A DNA stretch of 64,000 bases from SABI01 sp963677695 (GTDB lineage Bacteria; Spirochaetota; Spirochaetia; Sphaerochaetales; Sphaerochaetaceae), in NCBI GenBank assembly GCA_963677695.2, contig CAXXUJ010000001.1, positions 1,984,001-2,048,000 on the forward strand, written 5' to 3'. Position numbers and translations under genes: made by a program. The stretch's first letter is position 1. The number at the start of each line of letters is the position of its first letter. This document shows positions 43,054-51,626 of the stretch, one piece after another. The notes beneath the pieces were generated by a model, which was not told where the DNA came from, made no database searches, and saw only the letters and a program-made list of their open reading frames with translations.

Positions 43054-44250
43054 ATGACTGTAATTATTTCCCTTGTATTATTCATAGGCGGGTTGGGGAG
43101 CGGTATAGCCTTTCCCATCTTGCCGGCTCTCGGAGAGAAACTGGGTATAGCCAGTTTCATGATCGGTATCATACTCTCTTCTGATAAAATTGCCCGTCTC
43201 ATTTTCAATATACCTGCAGGCCAGTTGTTCCCCCGTCTTGGAATACGCCGTATGCTCGGTGGAGCTATGGCCGGAGCTACTGCAGGTCTCCTGTTCTTCA
43301 GTTTCGCGGTGCTCAGCAGCGCACCTGCCCTGTGGCTTCTTGTCGGAAGGGTTCTCTATGGTATAGGAGCGTCATTTCTCATCGTGGGGGCTCAGTCGGC
43401 AGTTCTTGAACTCTCCAGTGACCATGATCGGGGAAGAAAAATGGCTTCTGTCAGACTGGCAGTGAATGCCGCTATACCGGGCGGTCTGGTACTGGGAGGT
43501 CTCATTTCCGACCTTCATTCAGACTTCGCAGCATTTATAGCAGGGGCGGGAATAAGCCTCATCGGTACCATTGTAGCGTTCATCTTCCTTCCGGGTAAGC
43601 AATCGGCTGAACATAAGAACATGCAGAGCGTCGATATAAGACGCGGCCCCACGGGGGGATTCAGATTTCCTTCAACCAAGGGATTTCTTCCTGCATTGAT
43701 TCTGAACTTTCTCATCTTCCTCACAGTACAGGGTTCCCTGCAGTCAACACTGGTTCTTTTCCTTCAAAGACAGCAGGCATTTCTGGGAGGACTTACGGCA
43801 CAAGGTAGTTCAGGGCTTGTTATGGCTGTGATGGTAAGCTGTGCTGCTTTGTCGGCCTTTTTTGCCGGACGAATCCTTGATAGACTCTCACGTCGTTCTG
43901 TGCTGATTTTTCCTGCTCTGATCATCATGAGTATAGGGTTTTTTATTCTCTCTCGTGCCACATCCATCACATTTGTCCTTATTGCCATCATTCTCATCGG
44001 GCTGACCTATAATAATCTTACCATACCGCTCACTGCAATTATCGGAGACAGGGTGATCAGAGAAGAACAAAGCAGATCCATCGGAATCCTTCAGTTCTTC
44101 GGAGATCTCGGCGGTACCATCGGACCACTTTTTGGAATCATGGTTGCAGCCTGGATAGGAGAGGGGAATCTGTATCTGATTATATGTTTCCTCTGTCTTG
44201 CAAGTCTGCCTGCTGTGTTCAGCTTATACAGAGTGGAGAGTGAACGATAA
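43054..44250 (+). CDS. MFS transporter (12-span)
   Basis: A 398-residue protein with twelve predicted helices in two halves. GQLFPRLGIRRMLGG is the loop 2-3 motif of the major facilitator superfamily, and the segment LVGRVLYGIGASFLIVGAQSAVLEL matches the fourth and fifth helices of drug exporters. AAGGA precedes ATG. It follows a MarR gene in the same direction and lies upstream of the carboxylesterase, which has its own promoter. It probably exports a toxic small molecule; identity unknown. Confidence 0.87.
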   Translation: MTVIISLVLFIGGLGSGIAFPILPALGEKLGIASFMIGIILSSDKIARLIFNIPAGQLFPRLGIRRMLGGAMAGATAGLLFFSFAVLSSAPALWLLVGRVLYGIGASFLIVGAQSAVLELSSDHDRGRKMASVRLAVNAAIPGGLVLGGLISDLHSDFAAFIAGAGISLIGTIVAFIFLPGKQSAEHKNMQSVDIRRGPTGGFRFPSTKGFLPALILNFLIFLTVQGSLQSTLVLFLQRQQAFLGGLTAQGSSGLVMAVMVSCAALSAFFAGRILDRLSRRSVLIFPALIIMSIGFFILSRATSITFVLIAIILIGLTYNNLTIPLTAIIGDRVIREEQSRSIGILQFFGDLGGTIGPLFGIMVAAWIGEGNLYLIICFLCLASLPAVFSLYRVESER

Positions 44251-44305
44251 ACAAGGGTGAGTTTGCACGTTCTGATGTATAGAAGAAAAAAAACCATTCA
44301 GATGC

Positions 44306-44336
44306 TTGACCTAGAGTAAGGTCGAGATATTACCTT
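44306..44336 (+). promoter_or_regulatory. MerR-type promoter, site 7 (carboxylesterase)
   Basis: TTGACC, 19 bp, TACCTT; spacer begins TAGAGTAAGGTCGAG. It is the rightmost member of the set. Confidence 0.8.
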
Positions 44337-44380
44337 TCGATCAAGAAACCTCGAAAATTGAGAGGAAGGAGTGTACAGAC

Positions 44381-46066
44381 ATGAGAAATGTTTCGAAAAT
44401 AGTATCATACATATCAACCATATGTATGATACTACTGTTAAGTATGGGCTCTATAGCAGCAGAAGGAATGGCAGAAATGAATGACCTGAAGAATGATTCG
44501 ACAGTTGTTTCCATCGACGCAGGACTGGTACGTGGAGAGCAGGTACACGAAGTGCATCGTTTCCTTGGAATTCCATATGCCCAAAGTATCGCCGGTAAGA
44601 ATAGGTTCATGCCCCCGCAGCCGGTAGTTCCCTGGGATGGAATAAAGGATACGGTACGTTTTGCAGAATCCTCACCGCAGCAGGGAGCTGATCCGACAGG
44701 TGCAACACCGGTATCGCCTGCATTCGAGACCCCCGAGTATGTAGAATCTGGTGATAATTCCCTTGCACTGAATATCTGGACCCCTGAAAAAGCAGACGGA
44801 ACACTTCCTGTGATGGTCTGGCTTCATGGAGGAGGATGGACGAGCGGGAGCGGATCCTGTTATATCTATGACGGAGAACATCTTGCGAGCCGTGGAGATG
44901 TTGTCGTGGTTACGATCAATCACAGACTCGGAGCTTCCGGATTTACCGACTTTTCCAGGATCATCGGTGGCGAATTCACAGATTCTTCCAATCTCGGCAT
45001 CCAAGATATCATAGCAGCTCTAGAATGGGTGCGAGACAACATTGCTTCGTTCGGAGGTGATCCAGATCTTGTGACGATCTTCGGTGAATCAGGCGGCGGC
45101 TGGAAAGTGGCTACCATGCTGGGAGTTCCTTCGGCTGAGGGGCTATTCGACCATGCAATCATGCAGAGCGGTCCCCTCACCCGTTTCCTAACCCCCGATG
45201 AATCAGATGCCCTGGCATCATCAATGCTGAAGGAACTTGGCATCACAAAGGAAAACTATGAAAAGCTGAACGAACTGTCCGCACAGGATATCATGGACGC
45301 CGAAGCACGTGTTATGGCGAATTCCTCCATGGCATCCATGATGAGCGCTCCAGGTTTTCCGACCGGATTCTGGCCGGTTGTTGACGGAGATATTATTCCT
45401 GATCATGTCTTTGACGGTACCCCCGCACCAAGCAGCACCGATGTTCCCCTTCTCATCGGAACGAACGGAACAGAATTCACTCTTTTCATGACAGGAGATC
45501 AGCAGGCATTCAATCTGGATGAAGCAGGATTGCAGGCACGCATGAACGGTATGTTCGGACCCGACCTTACCGGTATGATACTCTCTATCTATACCCGTGA
45601 TTTCCCGGAATATGATCCATCGGGGATCTGGTTCAGAATAGTATCGGATTTCATGATGGGGACTCTGAATAATGAAATCATGGATGTAAGGTCGATTGAG
45701 GGTGCTGCTCCTGTCTACTCTTTCAGGTTCGACTGGCAGACCCCCATTGATGACGGGAAACTCTATTCACCCCACACCATTGAGATTCCTTTTGTATTCA
45801 ATAATGCCAACACAGAAGCGGGAATCATCATGACAGGTGGTGGCGAAGATGCTCAGAAACTTGCAGAAACTGTATCAAGTGCATGGGTTGAATTCGCGAA
45901 AACAGGGAAACCTGTCGCTGATAACCTTCCTGAATGGCCTGTATATACTTCTCAAGGGAGGGAGAGTATGCATCTTGACAATGAGAGTTTTGCTGCCCCC
46001 TACATGGATCCGAAAATATTCAATCTCTTCAGAAACATGTTGTGGACTATGGCTGGATTAAACTGA
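44381..46066 (+). CDS. Exported type-B carboxylesterase (para-nitrobenzyl esterase-like)
   Basis: A 561-residue protein with a signal peptide (CMILLLSMGSIAAEG). It has the type-B carboxylesterase layout: FLGIPYAQS, oxyanion region VWLHGGGW, the DPDLVTIFGESGGG elbow with Ser237 (the usual AGG is GGG), the acidic residue in GTNGTEFTLF and the histidine in SPHTIEIPFVF. It hydrolyses esters outside the cytoplasm; natural substrate unknown. AAGGAG precedes the ATG. It is a single-gene unit under MerR-type site 7 with terminator hairpins downstream. Confidence 0.92.
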   Translation: MRNVSKIVSYISTICMILLLSMGSIAAEGMAEMNDLKNDSTVVSIDAGLVRGEQVHEVHRFLGIPYAQSIAGKNRFMPPQPVVPWDGIKDTVRFAESSPQQGADPTGATPVSPAFETPEYVESGDNSLALNIWTPEKADGTLPVMVWLHGGGWTSGSGSCYIYDGEHLASRGDVVVVTINHRLGASGFTDFSRIIGGEFTDSSNLGIQDIIAALEWVRDNIASFGGDPDLVTIFGESGGGWKVATMLGVPSAEGLFDHAIMQSGPLTRFLTPDESDALASSMLKELGITKENYEKLNELSAQDIMDAEARVMANSSMASMMSAPGFPTGFWPVVDGDIIPDHVFDGTPAPSSTDVPLLIGTNGTEFTLFMTGDQQAFNLDEAGLQARMNGMFGPDLTGMILSIYTRDFPEYDPSGIWFRIVSDFMMGTLNNEIMDVRSIEGAAPVYSFRFDWQTPIDDGKLYSPHTIEIPFVFNNANTEAGIIMTGGGEDAQKLAETVSSAWVEFAKTGKPVADNLPEWPVYTSQGRESMHLDNESFAAPYMDPKIFNLFRNMLWTMAGLN

Positions 46067-46094
46067 TTCAGTAATAAAAGAAGTGAATCATCAA

Positions 46095-46140
46095 AAGAGA
46101 GTTCTGAGTACAGGTAGAAGCCTGAACTTGGAACTCTCTT
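46095..46140 (+). terminator. Terminator after the carboxylesterase
   Basis: AAGAGAGTTC (46095-46104) pairs with GAACTCTCTT (46131-46140), with an inner CAGG/CCTG pair; followed by CTTTCCTT. Confidence 0.7.
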
Positions 46141-46174
46141 CTTTCCTTAAAATACTGTGAAGTAAATAAGGTGT

Positions 46175-46208
46175 ACTCGTTGCCATTGCTTTTACAATGG
46201 AAACGAGT
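46175..46208. terminator. Second strong hairpin, 35 bp further on
   Basis: ACTCGTT pairs with AACGAGT and CCATTG with CAATGG, separated by one G/A mismatch, around a CTTTTA loop. It may back up the esterase terminator. The 46067-46349 gap holds nothing else. Confidence 0.55.
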
Positions 46209-46349
46209 AATGAATATGTATTCCGTGATTCGAGATCTGCAATGTTTTGTGTATCCCGTTTCACATTCTTCCTGATTTTTTACATCTATCCAATGAACTG
46301 AATACAGTTCAAGTGTGTATCCTTTATGTTACTCCAGTATCAATGTCAA

Positions 46350-46868
46350 TCAGGTTGTAACGAGCGTTAAGGTAACGTCAGAATTGTAGTCACTCGCCGG
46401 AGCCGTCTCTAAATCAGAATCTCCCGTTGTGGTAAACCTGAATAATACTTCTTTTGTCACCGAAAACCCGCCACTTCCGTTAAATAGGAGTGATGTTGAA
46501 CCCGATGCGTGTTCTGTTGGATTATTCGTTCCATCATCCGTATCATCTACAAGGAGAACGATGTCAATTTCTTCGGGTGTTGTAACCGCGGGATCTTGAT
46601 CAGTGAGAGGTCCGTATGTATACGACATTGAAAACTGCAGACTTCCACCGCGAACACGACTTACAGAATAGTCACCAATTTTGACTCCAGCTCCAGTTGA
46701 TTTCACAGTATCTGATGTAAGGTCTACTCGTACTGCATCTACAGGCGTTGCTGAAAATGTCACATCTCCGTTCGCAAGAACTCCGAGAACTGTAAGACTT
46801 CGTGATTCAGCAGAGAGAGAAAAGATCAAAACTGTAAGAAGCATGAACATTACAAGAATCTTTTTCAT
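46350..46868 (-). CDS. Exported beta-rich protein of unknown function
   Basis: A 172-residue protein with a signal peptide (ILVMFMLLTVLIFSLSAES) and a mature part rich in Thr, Ser, Asp and Val in alternating patterns, predicting an all-beta fold. It ends in TLTLVTT. No family is recognised. It may be a cell-surface or periplasmic structural protein of the kind common in spirochaetes. Single gene with its promoter in the AT-rich region to its right. Confidence 0.65.
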   Translation of the reverse strand: MKKILVMFMLLTVLIFSLSAESRSLTVLGVLANGDVTFSATPVDAVRVDLTSDTVKSTGAGVKIGDYSVSRVRGGSLQFSMSYTYGPLTDQDPAVTTPEEIDIVLLVDDTDDGTNNPTEHASGSTSLLFNGSGGFSVTKEVLFRFTTTGDSDLETAPASDYNSDVTLTLVTT

Positions 46869-47582
46869 ATTATACTCCTTTGTAATATTTCTTAATTCTT
46901 AAAATATTCCACAATATGCCATATGTCAAGACTAGATTAAAAAATTATTATAGTTAAATTTATTATTTTTTTAAAGAGTGTATAAAATTATATATAATAA
47001 TAAAATAAATAAATATATATAGAAGTTAACATATGTCATGTTATAACAATTAATGTGAAAATAAATAAGAATACATACTATTAATAATGTAAAAAATCTA
47101 GAAATAATAGACATATGACATGTGATGTTATATATAAGGCTTTAAAGTTATTACAGGAGAACTATAGCTGTCCATCTGCATATTGATAGAGCGTCAGAGT
47201 CTCCTACTCATGTCCCGGATAACGGAATATGTAGAGAAATTCGGGTATCGCTGGAACAGACTTCAGGGAGGATATGATCTTCTGACAATGTTCATTCTTT
47301 CCATAGTCTCACCACAACCGGTTGTGGAAAATGCTTTACCCTTCTCAGAAGCAGAGCCTAAATCATTTGACAGCGTACAGGAATGAACGTAGACTTTAAG
47401 ATGTGATGACCTTTTTACATGATGAATTTTGAGAGGCCTCAACCGGGGCGCTCTACTACGGGAAGATCCCCGAGAAACATCAGAGTAACTACCCTGATAC
47501 AGAGAGGGTTAGAAACTCCCGTTCGAACCTATTCATTACATGTCGATGTTCCATGATTCCTGAACACCTAAAAGGAGAGACC
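46869..47582. other. AT-rich intergenic block with repeated CATATGTCA motifs
   Basis: The stretch 46920-47160 is extremely AT-rich compared with its neighbours. CATATGTCA occurs near 46918 and 47032, and CATATGACA near 47112. The right part (47180-47550) is less skewed; short frames there lack ribosome sites. No gene is called. Confidence 0.5.
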
Positions 47583-48638
47583 ATGATAGCATTCAAGTAT
47601 TTCGCCAATAATGACGCTCGCAAGGTGAACGTTGATATACCTGTCCCGGGACCTGGAGAACTACTTGTAAAAGTACTGGCCACGGGTGTATGCGGTACTG
47701 ACCTTCATATTTATACTCATGGCGATTGGATTGGTAAAGCTCCGATTCCAGGAGTAACTATGGGCCATGAATGTGTCGGCGAGGTTGTTGAGATCGGGCC
47801 TGAAGTAGAATTTTCGCAGAAATATCCTCAGGTGTCCTCAAAGATTACTGTGGGGAGCAGAGTGTGCGCTGAACCTCATATCCCCTGCGGCAGCTGCTAC
47901 TGGTGTCTCCGTGGTCAGAGTAATATCTGTGCGAATATAGGACATCTGGGAGTCAGCATGAACGGTTCATTCGCTGAATACATGACGATTCCAGCTGAAC
48001 GATGCTCTCTTGTTCCGCCATCCATTTCTAATATAGCTGCAGCCGGTGTTGAGCCTCTTGCCTGTGCTGTTCGCGCTGTACATCGGTCTCGGGTGACAGT
48101 GGGCGAAACGGTTGTTGTTATCGGTGCGGGACCCATGGGGCTTCACACCGCGAACGTCGCAAAACTGACAGGTGCAAGTAGAATTATTATCAGCGAACCG
48201 CATGCAGGCAGACGCGCTCTGGCCCGCAGTGCGGGACATGATCAGGTGATTGATCCGGGCAAAGAAGATCTTGCTTCGGTTGTGAGAGAATTAACCAATG
48301 GAATCGGTGCGGATGTTACTTTTGAAGTTGCCGGATTAAGCCAAACGGTACAGCAGGCTATCGATGTTACCCGTCCGGGAGGACGTGTAGTCCAGGTAGG
48401 GGTTCCCACCGGTTTGATTAATATAGATATCAGAAAGGTGATTATAAGCGAAATAGAGATTATTGGAGAGCATGCAACGCAGTGGGATTTCGGGACGTCT
48501 ATCGGGTTGATCGAGAGCGGACAGGTTGACGTGACTTCTCTTGTAACCCATACCCTCCCTCTCAGCGAGGCGATCGAAGGAATGCATCTTGCAATGGAAG
48601 ATCGAGACGCAGTCAAAGTTATGCTTATCAACGAGTGA
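47583..48638 (+). CDS. Zinc-dependent medium-chain alcohol dehydrogenase
   Basis: A 351-residue MDR enzyme. Catalytic zinc ligands are the Cys in TGVCGTDLH and the His-Glu of GHECVGE. The structural-zinc cysteines appear in CGSCYWCLRGQSNIC. VVVIGAGPMGLHTANVAKL is the NAD-binding Rossmann motif. It resembles threonine/sorbitol-type dehydrogenases, so the substrate is a secondary alcohol or polyol, not further defined. ATG 47583 follows AAGGAGA; a frame extending to 47553 lacks one. It overlaps the frame of the next gene's leader and forms an operon with the cyclase. Confidence 0.92.
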   Translation: MIAFKYFANNDARKVNVDIPVPGPGELLVKVLATGVCGTDLHIYTHGDWIGKAPIPGVTMGHECVGEVVEIGPEVEFSQKYPQVSSKITVGSRVCAEPHIPCGSCYWCLRGQSNICANIGHLGVSMNGSFAEYMTIPAERCSLVPPSISNIAAAGVEPLACAVRAVHRSRVTVGETVVVIGAGPMGLHTANVAKLTGASRIIISEPHAGRRALARSAGHDQVIDPGKEDLASVVRELTNGIGADVTFEVAGLSQTVQQAIDVTRPGGRVVQVGVPTGLINIDIRKVIISEIEIIGEHATQWDFGTSIGLIESGQVDVTSLVTHTLPLSEAIEGMHLAMEDRDAVKVMLINE

Positions 48639-48652
48639 TAGGAGGGAATCAG

Positions 48653-49294
48653 ATGTCAGAAATAATTGATTTGACCTACGGGCTTTCTCCTGAGACAGAG
48701 ATGTACCCGGGGCTTCCGCAGCCCGAATTCAGGGAATATTTCTCTGTAGACCGCCAGGGTGCCAATGTCACCCATATAAGCTTTGTTTCTCATGTTGGAA
48801 CACATATTGATGCGCCTGCCCATGTGATGAATGGCGGACAGACTGTTGATGACATCCCTCTTGAGCGTATGGTAGGGGATGCAGCTATCCTGAATATAAC
48901 CGGGCGAAAGGATTTTTCGATCATTACGAAATCAGATCTGTCAGTCTTTGACTCTTCCATACATCCTGGAGACAGAGTCATCATCATTACGGGTATATAT
49001 AAGAGATATGGAACAGCTGAGTATAATGAAATGTGCCCAGCTTTAGCCCCGGAGGCAGCTGAATGGCTTGTTCAGAAACGCATTGCAGCCTATGCAACCG
49101 ATGCGACATCCATTGAAGTGCCGGGTAACAGCGGAAACCCGATGCATCATATTCTTCTGAGCCACGGAATTCCGATAATCGAGAATCTCGCCAATGTCGA
49201 CGCATTGACAGCGAAGCGGGTACATCTCATAGCTCTTCCGGTAAAACTCCAGGGAGTCGATGGCGGACCCTGTCGGGTTGTGGCTCTGACGTGA
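48653..49294 (+). CDS. Cyclase-family (kynurenine-formamidase-like) metal hydrolase
   Basis: A 213-residue protein with the PF04199 signature VSHVGTHIDAPAH (HxGTHxDxPxH metal site) and IDLTYGLSPETEMYPG near the start. Members hydrolyse amide or ester bonds, for example formylkynurenine or cyclic isatin-type substrates. ATG 48653 has AGGAGG nine bases upstream, 14 bp after the dehydrogenase stop, so both are one operon. With the dehydrogenase it may act on one hydroxy/keto acid route; substrate not assigned. Confidence 0.88.
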   Translation: MSEIIDLTYGLSPETEMYPGLPQPEFREYFSVDRQGANVTHISFVSHVGTHIDAPAHVMNGGQTVDDIPLERMVGDAAILNITGRKDFSIITKSDLSVFDSSIHPGDRVIIITGIYKRYGTAEYNEMCPALAPEAAEWLVQKRIAAYATDATSIEVPGNSGNPMHHILLSHGIPIIENLANVDALTAKRVHLIALPVKLQGVDGGPCRVVALT

Positions 49295-49313
49295 CCTGAT
49301 TAGAAAAAAAATC

Positions 49314-49365
49314 AACAGTGCGCAAAGTAATATTTGCCAAAACCCCCTATAGTGCGCAGAGTAAT
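49314..49365. repeat. 52-bp direct repeat, left copy
   Basis: Matches 50787-50838 at 51 of 52 positions. It contains TGCGCAAAGTAAT and, 34 bp later, TGCGCAGAGTAAT. It lies directly beyond the stop of the DUF4143 ATPase gene. Confidence 0.92.
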
Positions 49366-49371
49366 AGCGAC

Positions 49372-50751
49372 TCAGAAGAGAGAATCCTCTTCAAACAGGC
49401 AGAAGGACATATAGGATGGAATCCTATGGCCCTCTTCTGAAATCTGGAATGTTTTAGGATGTACGATGTATGAGTCTCCTATTTTTCTTCCGAATTTAGC
49501 TTTGAAGGCAGAGTATGAGAGTGTTGTGTAGTTTTTTGAAGATTTTACTTCTATAGGGCAGAGCTTTATTGTCGTTTTGCTCTCATTAGATACCAGGAAA
49601 TCGACTTCGATGTCATTGCGATGTTTCTCATCAGAATAGTGGGTGTAAAAATAGAGTTTCTTTCCCTTGACGGTGAGCATCTGCGCTATGGCATTCTCAT
49701 GGATCATCCCTTCATTTAAGGACAGCTTACCATCCATGATTTGTTTGTAGAGATTCATCGATGAAATCTCGTTTTCAGAAAATGCCAAGCTCACCAAGAG
49801 ACCGGTATCACCCATGTAACATTTTATCGATGAGGCATCCTTATGCAGGGACAGCCCTACGCTTGGATCAGTACATTTGTAACAGATGTTGCAGATCATG
49901 GAGTCCTCGAGCCAGAAGAGAGGGGCATTATATTGGTCAAATGTTTTATTTTCATCTATCTTGCTTAACATAACCTTCTTCCCATGAGTGGAGAGATATC
50001 CTGGGATGTTCTCGAACAAGGCAGATACCTTTGATTTGTATTTCCTTGCTGCTTTCTTGATGTCATCACGGTAAAGGGAGAGTATCTGGCGTTTCGCCTC
50101 ATCAGCCTTGTAGAAGTCCTTGTCGTTATCAAAATAGGCAACGACACTCTGGGGCATGCCACCCACGAGCAGATATTCACGAAACAGTCTCGTCGCCTTT
50201 TTATGAAAGGTTATCTCCAGTGGAGTTTTTTGTTGGTAACATTCTTTGATGTATCCCAACAGCACTTCTTCCTTTGCCGCTATCAGGAACTCCTCAAAGT
50301 CCAAGGGATACATATTCAACTTCTTTTCTTCAGAAGGAATGATGATATGTTCCACATTCTCCTTAATCGAGATCAAGGAACCTGTTTCCAGAAAGTCGTA
50401 CCGTCCATCATCAACCAAATATTTTATTGCTTCCCTAGCCTTCGGGAACTTCTGGATTTCATCAAAGATGATCAAACTCTTTCGCCTGAAGAGCTGGACA
50501 TTATATTCGAGTGAGATGATTTGGAAGAATGTATCGAGCTTGTGCAGGTTCTCATTGAAATTGTCGAGGATATTCTTAGGTGCAATTGCAAAGTCAATCA
50601 AGATGAATGAGTCATATTGCTCTTCCCCGAACTTCTTTGCAATCGTAGATTTTCCGGTTCTACGGGCTCCCTCAATGAGAAGAGCAGTCCTCCCGTCGGA
50701 TTCCTGCTTCCATGCGAGAAGCCTGTCATAGATTTTTCTTTTGATTTCCAT
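49372..50751 (-). CDS. AAA ATPase with C-terminal DUF4143 domain
   Basis: A 459-residue protein with Walker A GARRTGKS (28-35) and Walker B SLIIFDEIQK (about 92-101), followed by a DUF4143 region that includes a nuclease-like core (EVDFLVSNE, PIEVKSSKNYTT resembles the E-x-K of PD-(D/E)xK folds). These ATPases are numerous and variable in spirochaetes, Bacteroidetes and archaea; their role is unknown. This copy sits between two 52-bp direct repeats, which include its promoter region on one side and its end on the other, as if the gene moves or is copied as a cassette. Confidence 0.88.
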   Translation of the reverse strand: MEIKRKIYDRLLAWKQESDGRTALLIEGARRTGKSTIAKKFGEEQYDSFILIDFAIAPKNILDNFNENLHKLDTFFQIISLEYNVQLFRRKSLIIFDEIQKFPKAREAIKYLVDDGRYDFLETGSLISIKENVEHIIIPSEEKKLNMYPLDFEEFLIAAKEEVLLGYIKECYQQKTPLEITFHKKATRLFREYLLVGGMPQSVVAYFDNDKDFYKADEAKRQILSLYRDDIKKAARKYKSKVSALFENIPGYLSTHGKKVMLSKIDENKTFDQYNAPLFWLEDSMICNICYKCTDPSVGLSLHKDASSIKCYMGDTGLLVSLAFSENEISSMNLYKQIMDGKLSLNEGMIHENAIAQMLTVKGKKLYFYTHYSDEKHRNDIEVDFLVSNESKTTIKLCPIEVKSSKNYTTLSYSAFKAKFGRKIGDSYIVHPKTFQISEEGHRIPSYMSFCLFEEDSLF

Positions 50752-50786
50752 TGGATCATCCTCTGCTTCAACTATACCAGCATTTT

Positions 50787-50838
50787 AACAGTACGCAAAG
50801 TAATATTTGCCAAAACCCCCTATAGTGCGCAGAGTAAT
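50787..50838. repeat. 52-bp direct repeat, right copy
   Basis: Right copy of the repeat flanking the DUF4143 ATPase gene, differing from the left copy at one base (A at 50793). It covers the expected promoter region of the gene. Confidence 0.92.
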
Positions 50839-50940
50839 GAAAGTGCTCACTCACGAATTCAGATGAGAGAACGTCTATGTGTATGTAACATCCAGTTTTT
50901 ATTCAGTACAAAGACTTAGTCCCAGAATGTGGCCGAAGAG

Positions 50941-51201
50941 CTATGAATCTACCTGAATCTTGTCTTGTGGCTGGTCTCCAAAGCCAAGTAAGAGTCCCTC
51001 AACACTGATGTCTTCATCAATATCATTCCAATGTAACCCTTTTCCGCCTCCGCTCATTTCAAAACTATCCCTTACTGCTGGAGATGCAGAGAGTAGTTTC
51101 GGGAAGTATGAAATCGGTGTGGCAAGCTGGCGTCCGTCAGAGAGCATGACCCAGAGATAATCTTCATCGAACCAGGCTTCAAGCGCTGAAAGGTTCTTCA
51201 T
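50941..51201 (-). CDS. DUF2442 protein
   Basis: From ATG 51201 (AGAGGA nine bases upstream) the product is 86 residues, with FDEDYLWVMLSDGRQLATPISYFPKLLSASP and HWNDIDEDISVEGLLLG typical of DUF2442. These small proteins often pair with DUF4160 as putative toxin-antitoxin or phage-related partners. Here the upstream partner is missing; only a 32-codon coding remnant (51206-51304) precedes it. Confidence 0.8.
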   Translation of the reverse strand: MKNLSALEAWFDEDYLWVMLSDGRQLATPISYFPKLLSASPAVRDSFEMSGGGKGLHWNDIDEDISVEGLLLGFGDQPQDKIQVDS

Positions 51202-51205
51202 GACT

Positions 51206-51304
51206 CTATTCCTCTTCATAAGCTGCCATAGCTTTGCCGACTTCTTTCAGTGGTAATCGGCTCCAATCTTCAGTCTGAATCCTTCTAGATCCTATACTGT
51301 TCGT
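51206..51304 (-). pseudogene. C-terminal remnant of an unidentified small gene
   Basis: The frame ends RRIQTEDWSRLPLKEVGKAM followed by six more residues and a stop; it looks like true protein sequence but is bounded by a stop upstream and has no plausible start. It may be what remains of the usual upstream partner of DUF2442. Confidence 0.3.
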
Positions 51305-51317
51305 TCACTCTCTGATT

Positions 51318-51626
51318 TTAATCCATCATGCTGTAGAAGACAATTCCTGCTCTCTTGATATGATCCAGTAATTCTTCATGAGTGAGATGCGTAGCATCCA
51401 CTATATCAAAAAGATAGGGGAGGGGGCTCAGCTCTTCAAGCTGTGCTTTGAGAGAGGAAACCGTCCTCATTGTGATATCCTTGCCGAAGATTGCTATATC
51501 TATATCAGAACCGTTCCTGCAGGTTCCTAGTGCACGCGAACCGAAAATCTTCGCATCAGTGATTTCCTTATACGAAGAAAGAGTCCTTTTCATGTAAGCA
51601 ATATCTTCCTCAGACAACCCGAACAT
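51318..51626 (-). CDS. mntA: MntA-like minimal nucleotidyltransferase antitoxin
   Basis: A 102-residue DNA-polymerase-beta-type nucleotidyltransferase with GSR at 29-31 and the metal pair Asp41/Asp43 in the GSx10DxD pattern. In HepT/MntA systems this protein attaches AMP groups to the HepT toxin and so silences it. Its ATG overlaps the HepT stop (TAATG), giving tight coupling. Order toxin then antitoxin is normal for this family. Confidence 0.88.
   Translation of the reverse strand: MFGLSEEDIAYMKRTLSSYKEITDAKIFGSRALGTCRNGSDIDIAIFGKDITMRTVSSLKAQLEELSPLPYLFDIVDATHLTHEELLDHIKRAGIVFYSMMD

Noticed and set aside
47183..47386. A 67-codon plus-strand frame between the exported protein and the alcohol dehydrogenase
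   Set aside because: TTG start, no ribosome site, no recognisable domain and adjacent to the AT-rich block; probably chance.
47400..47530. GC-rich fold-like stretch that looked like a possible structured RNA
   Set aside because: No conserved core of a known riboswitch or tRNA could be traced by eye.
47433..47552. In-frame extension of the alcohol dehydrogenase upstream of 47553 with protein-like residues
   Set aside because: No start codon exists in the extension and ATG 47583 has a clear AAGGAG site, so the extension is not called.
49314..50838. The 52-bp repeats as a CRISPR array
   Set aside because: Only two copies, 1.47 kb apart with a gene between them; spacing and structure do not fit a CRISPR array.
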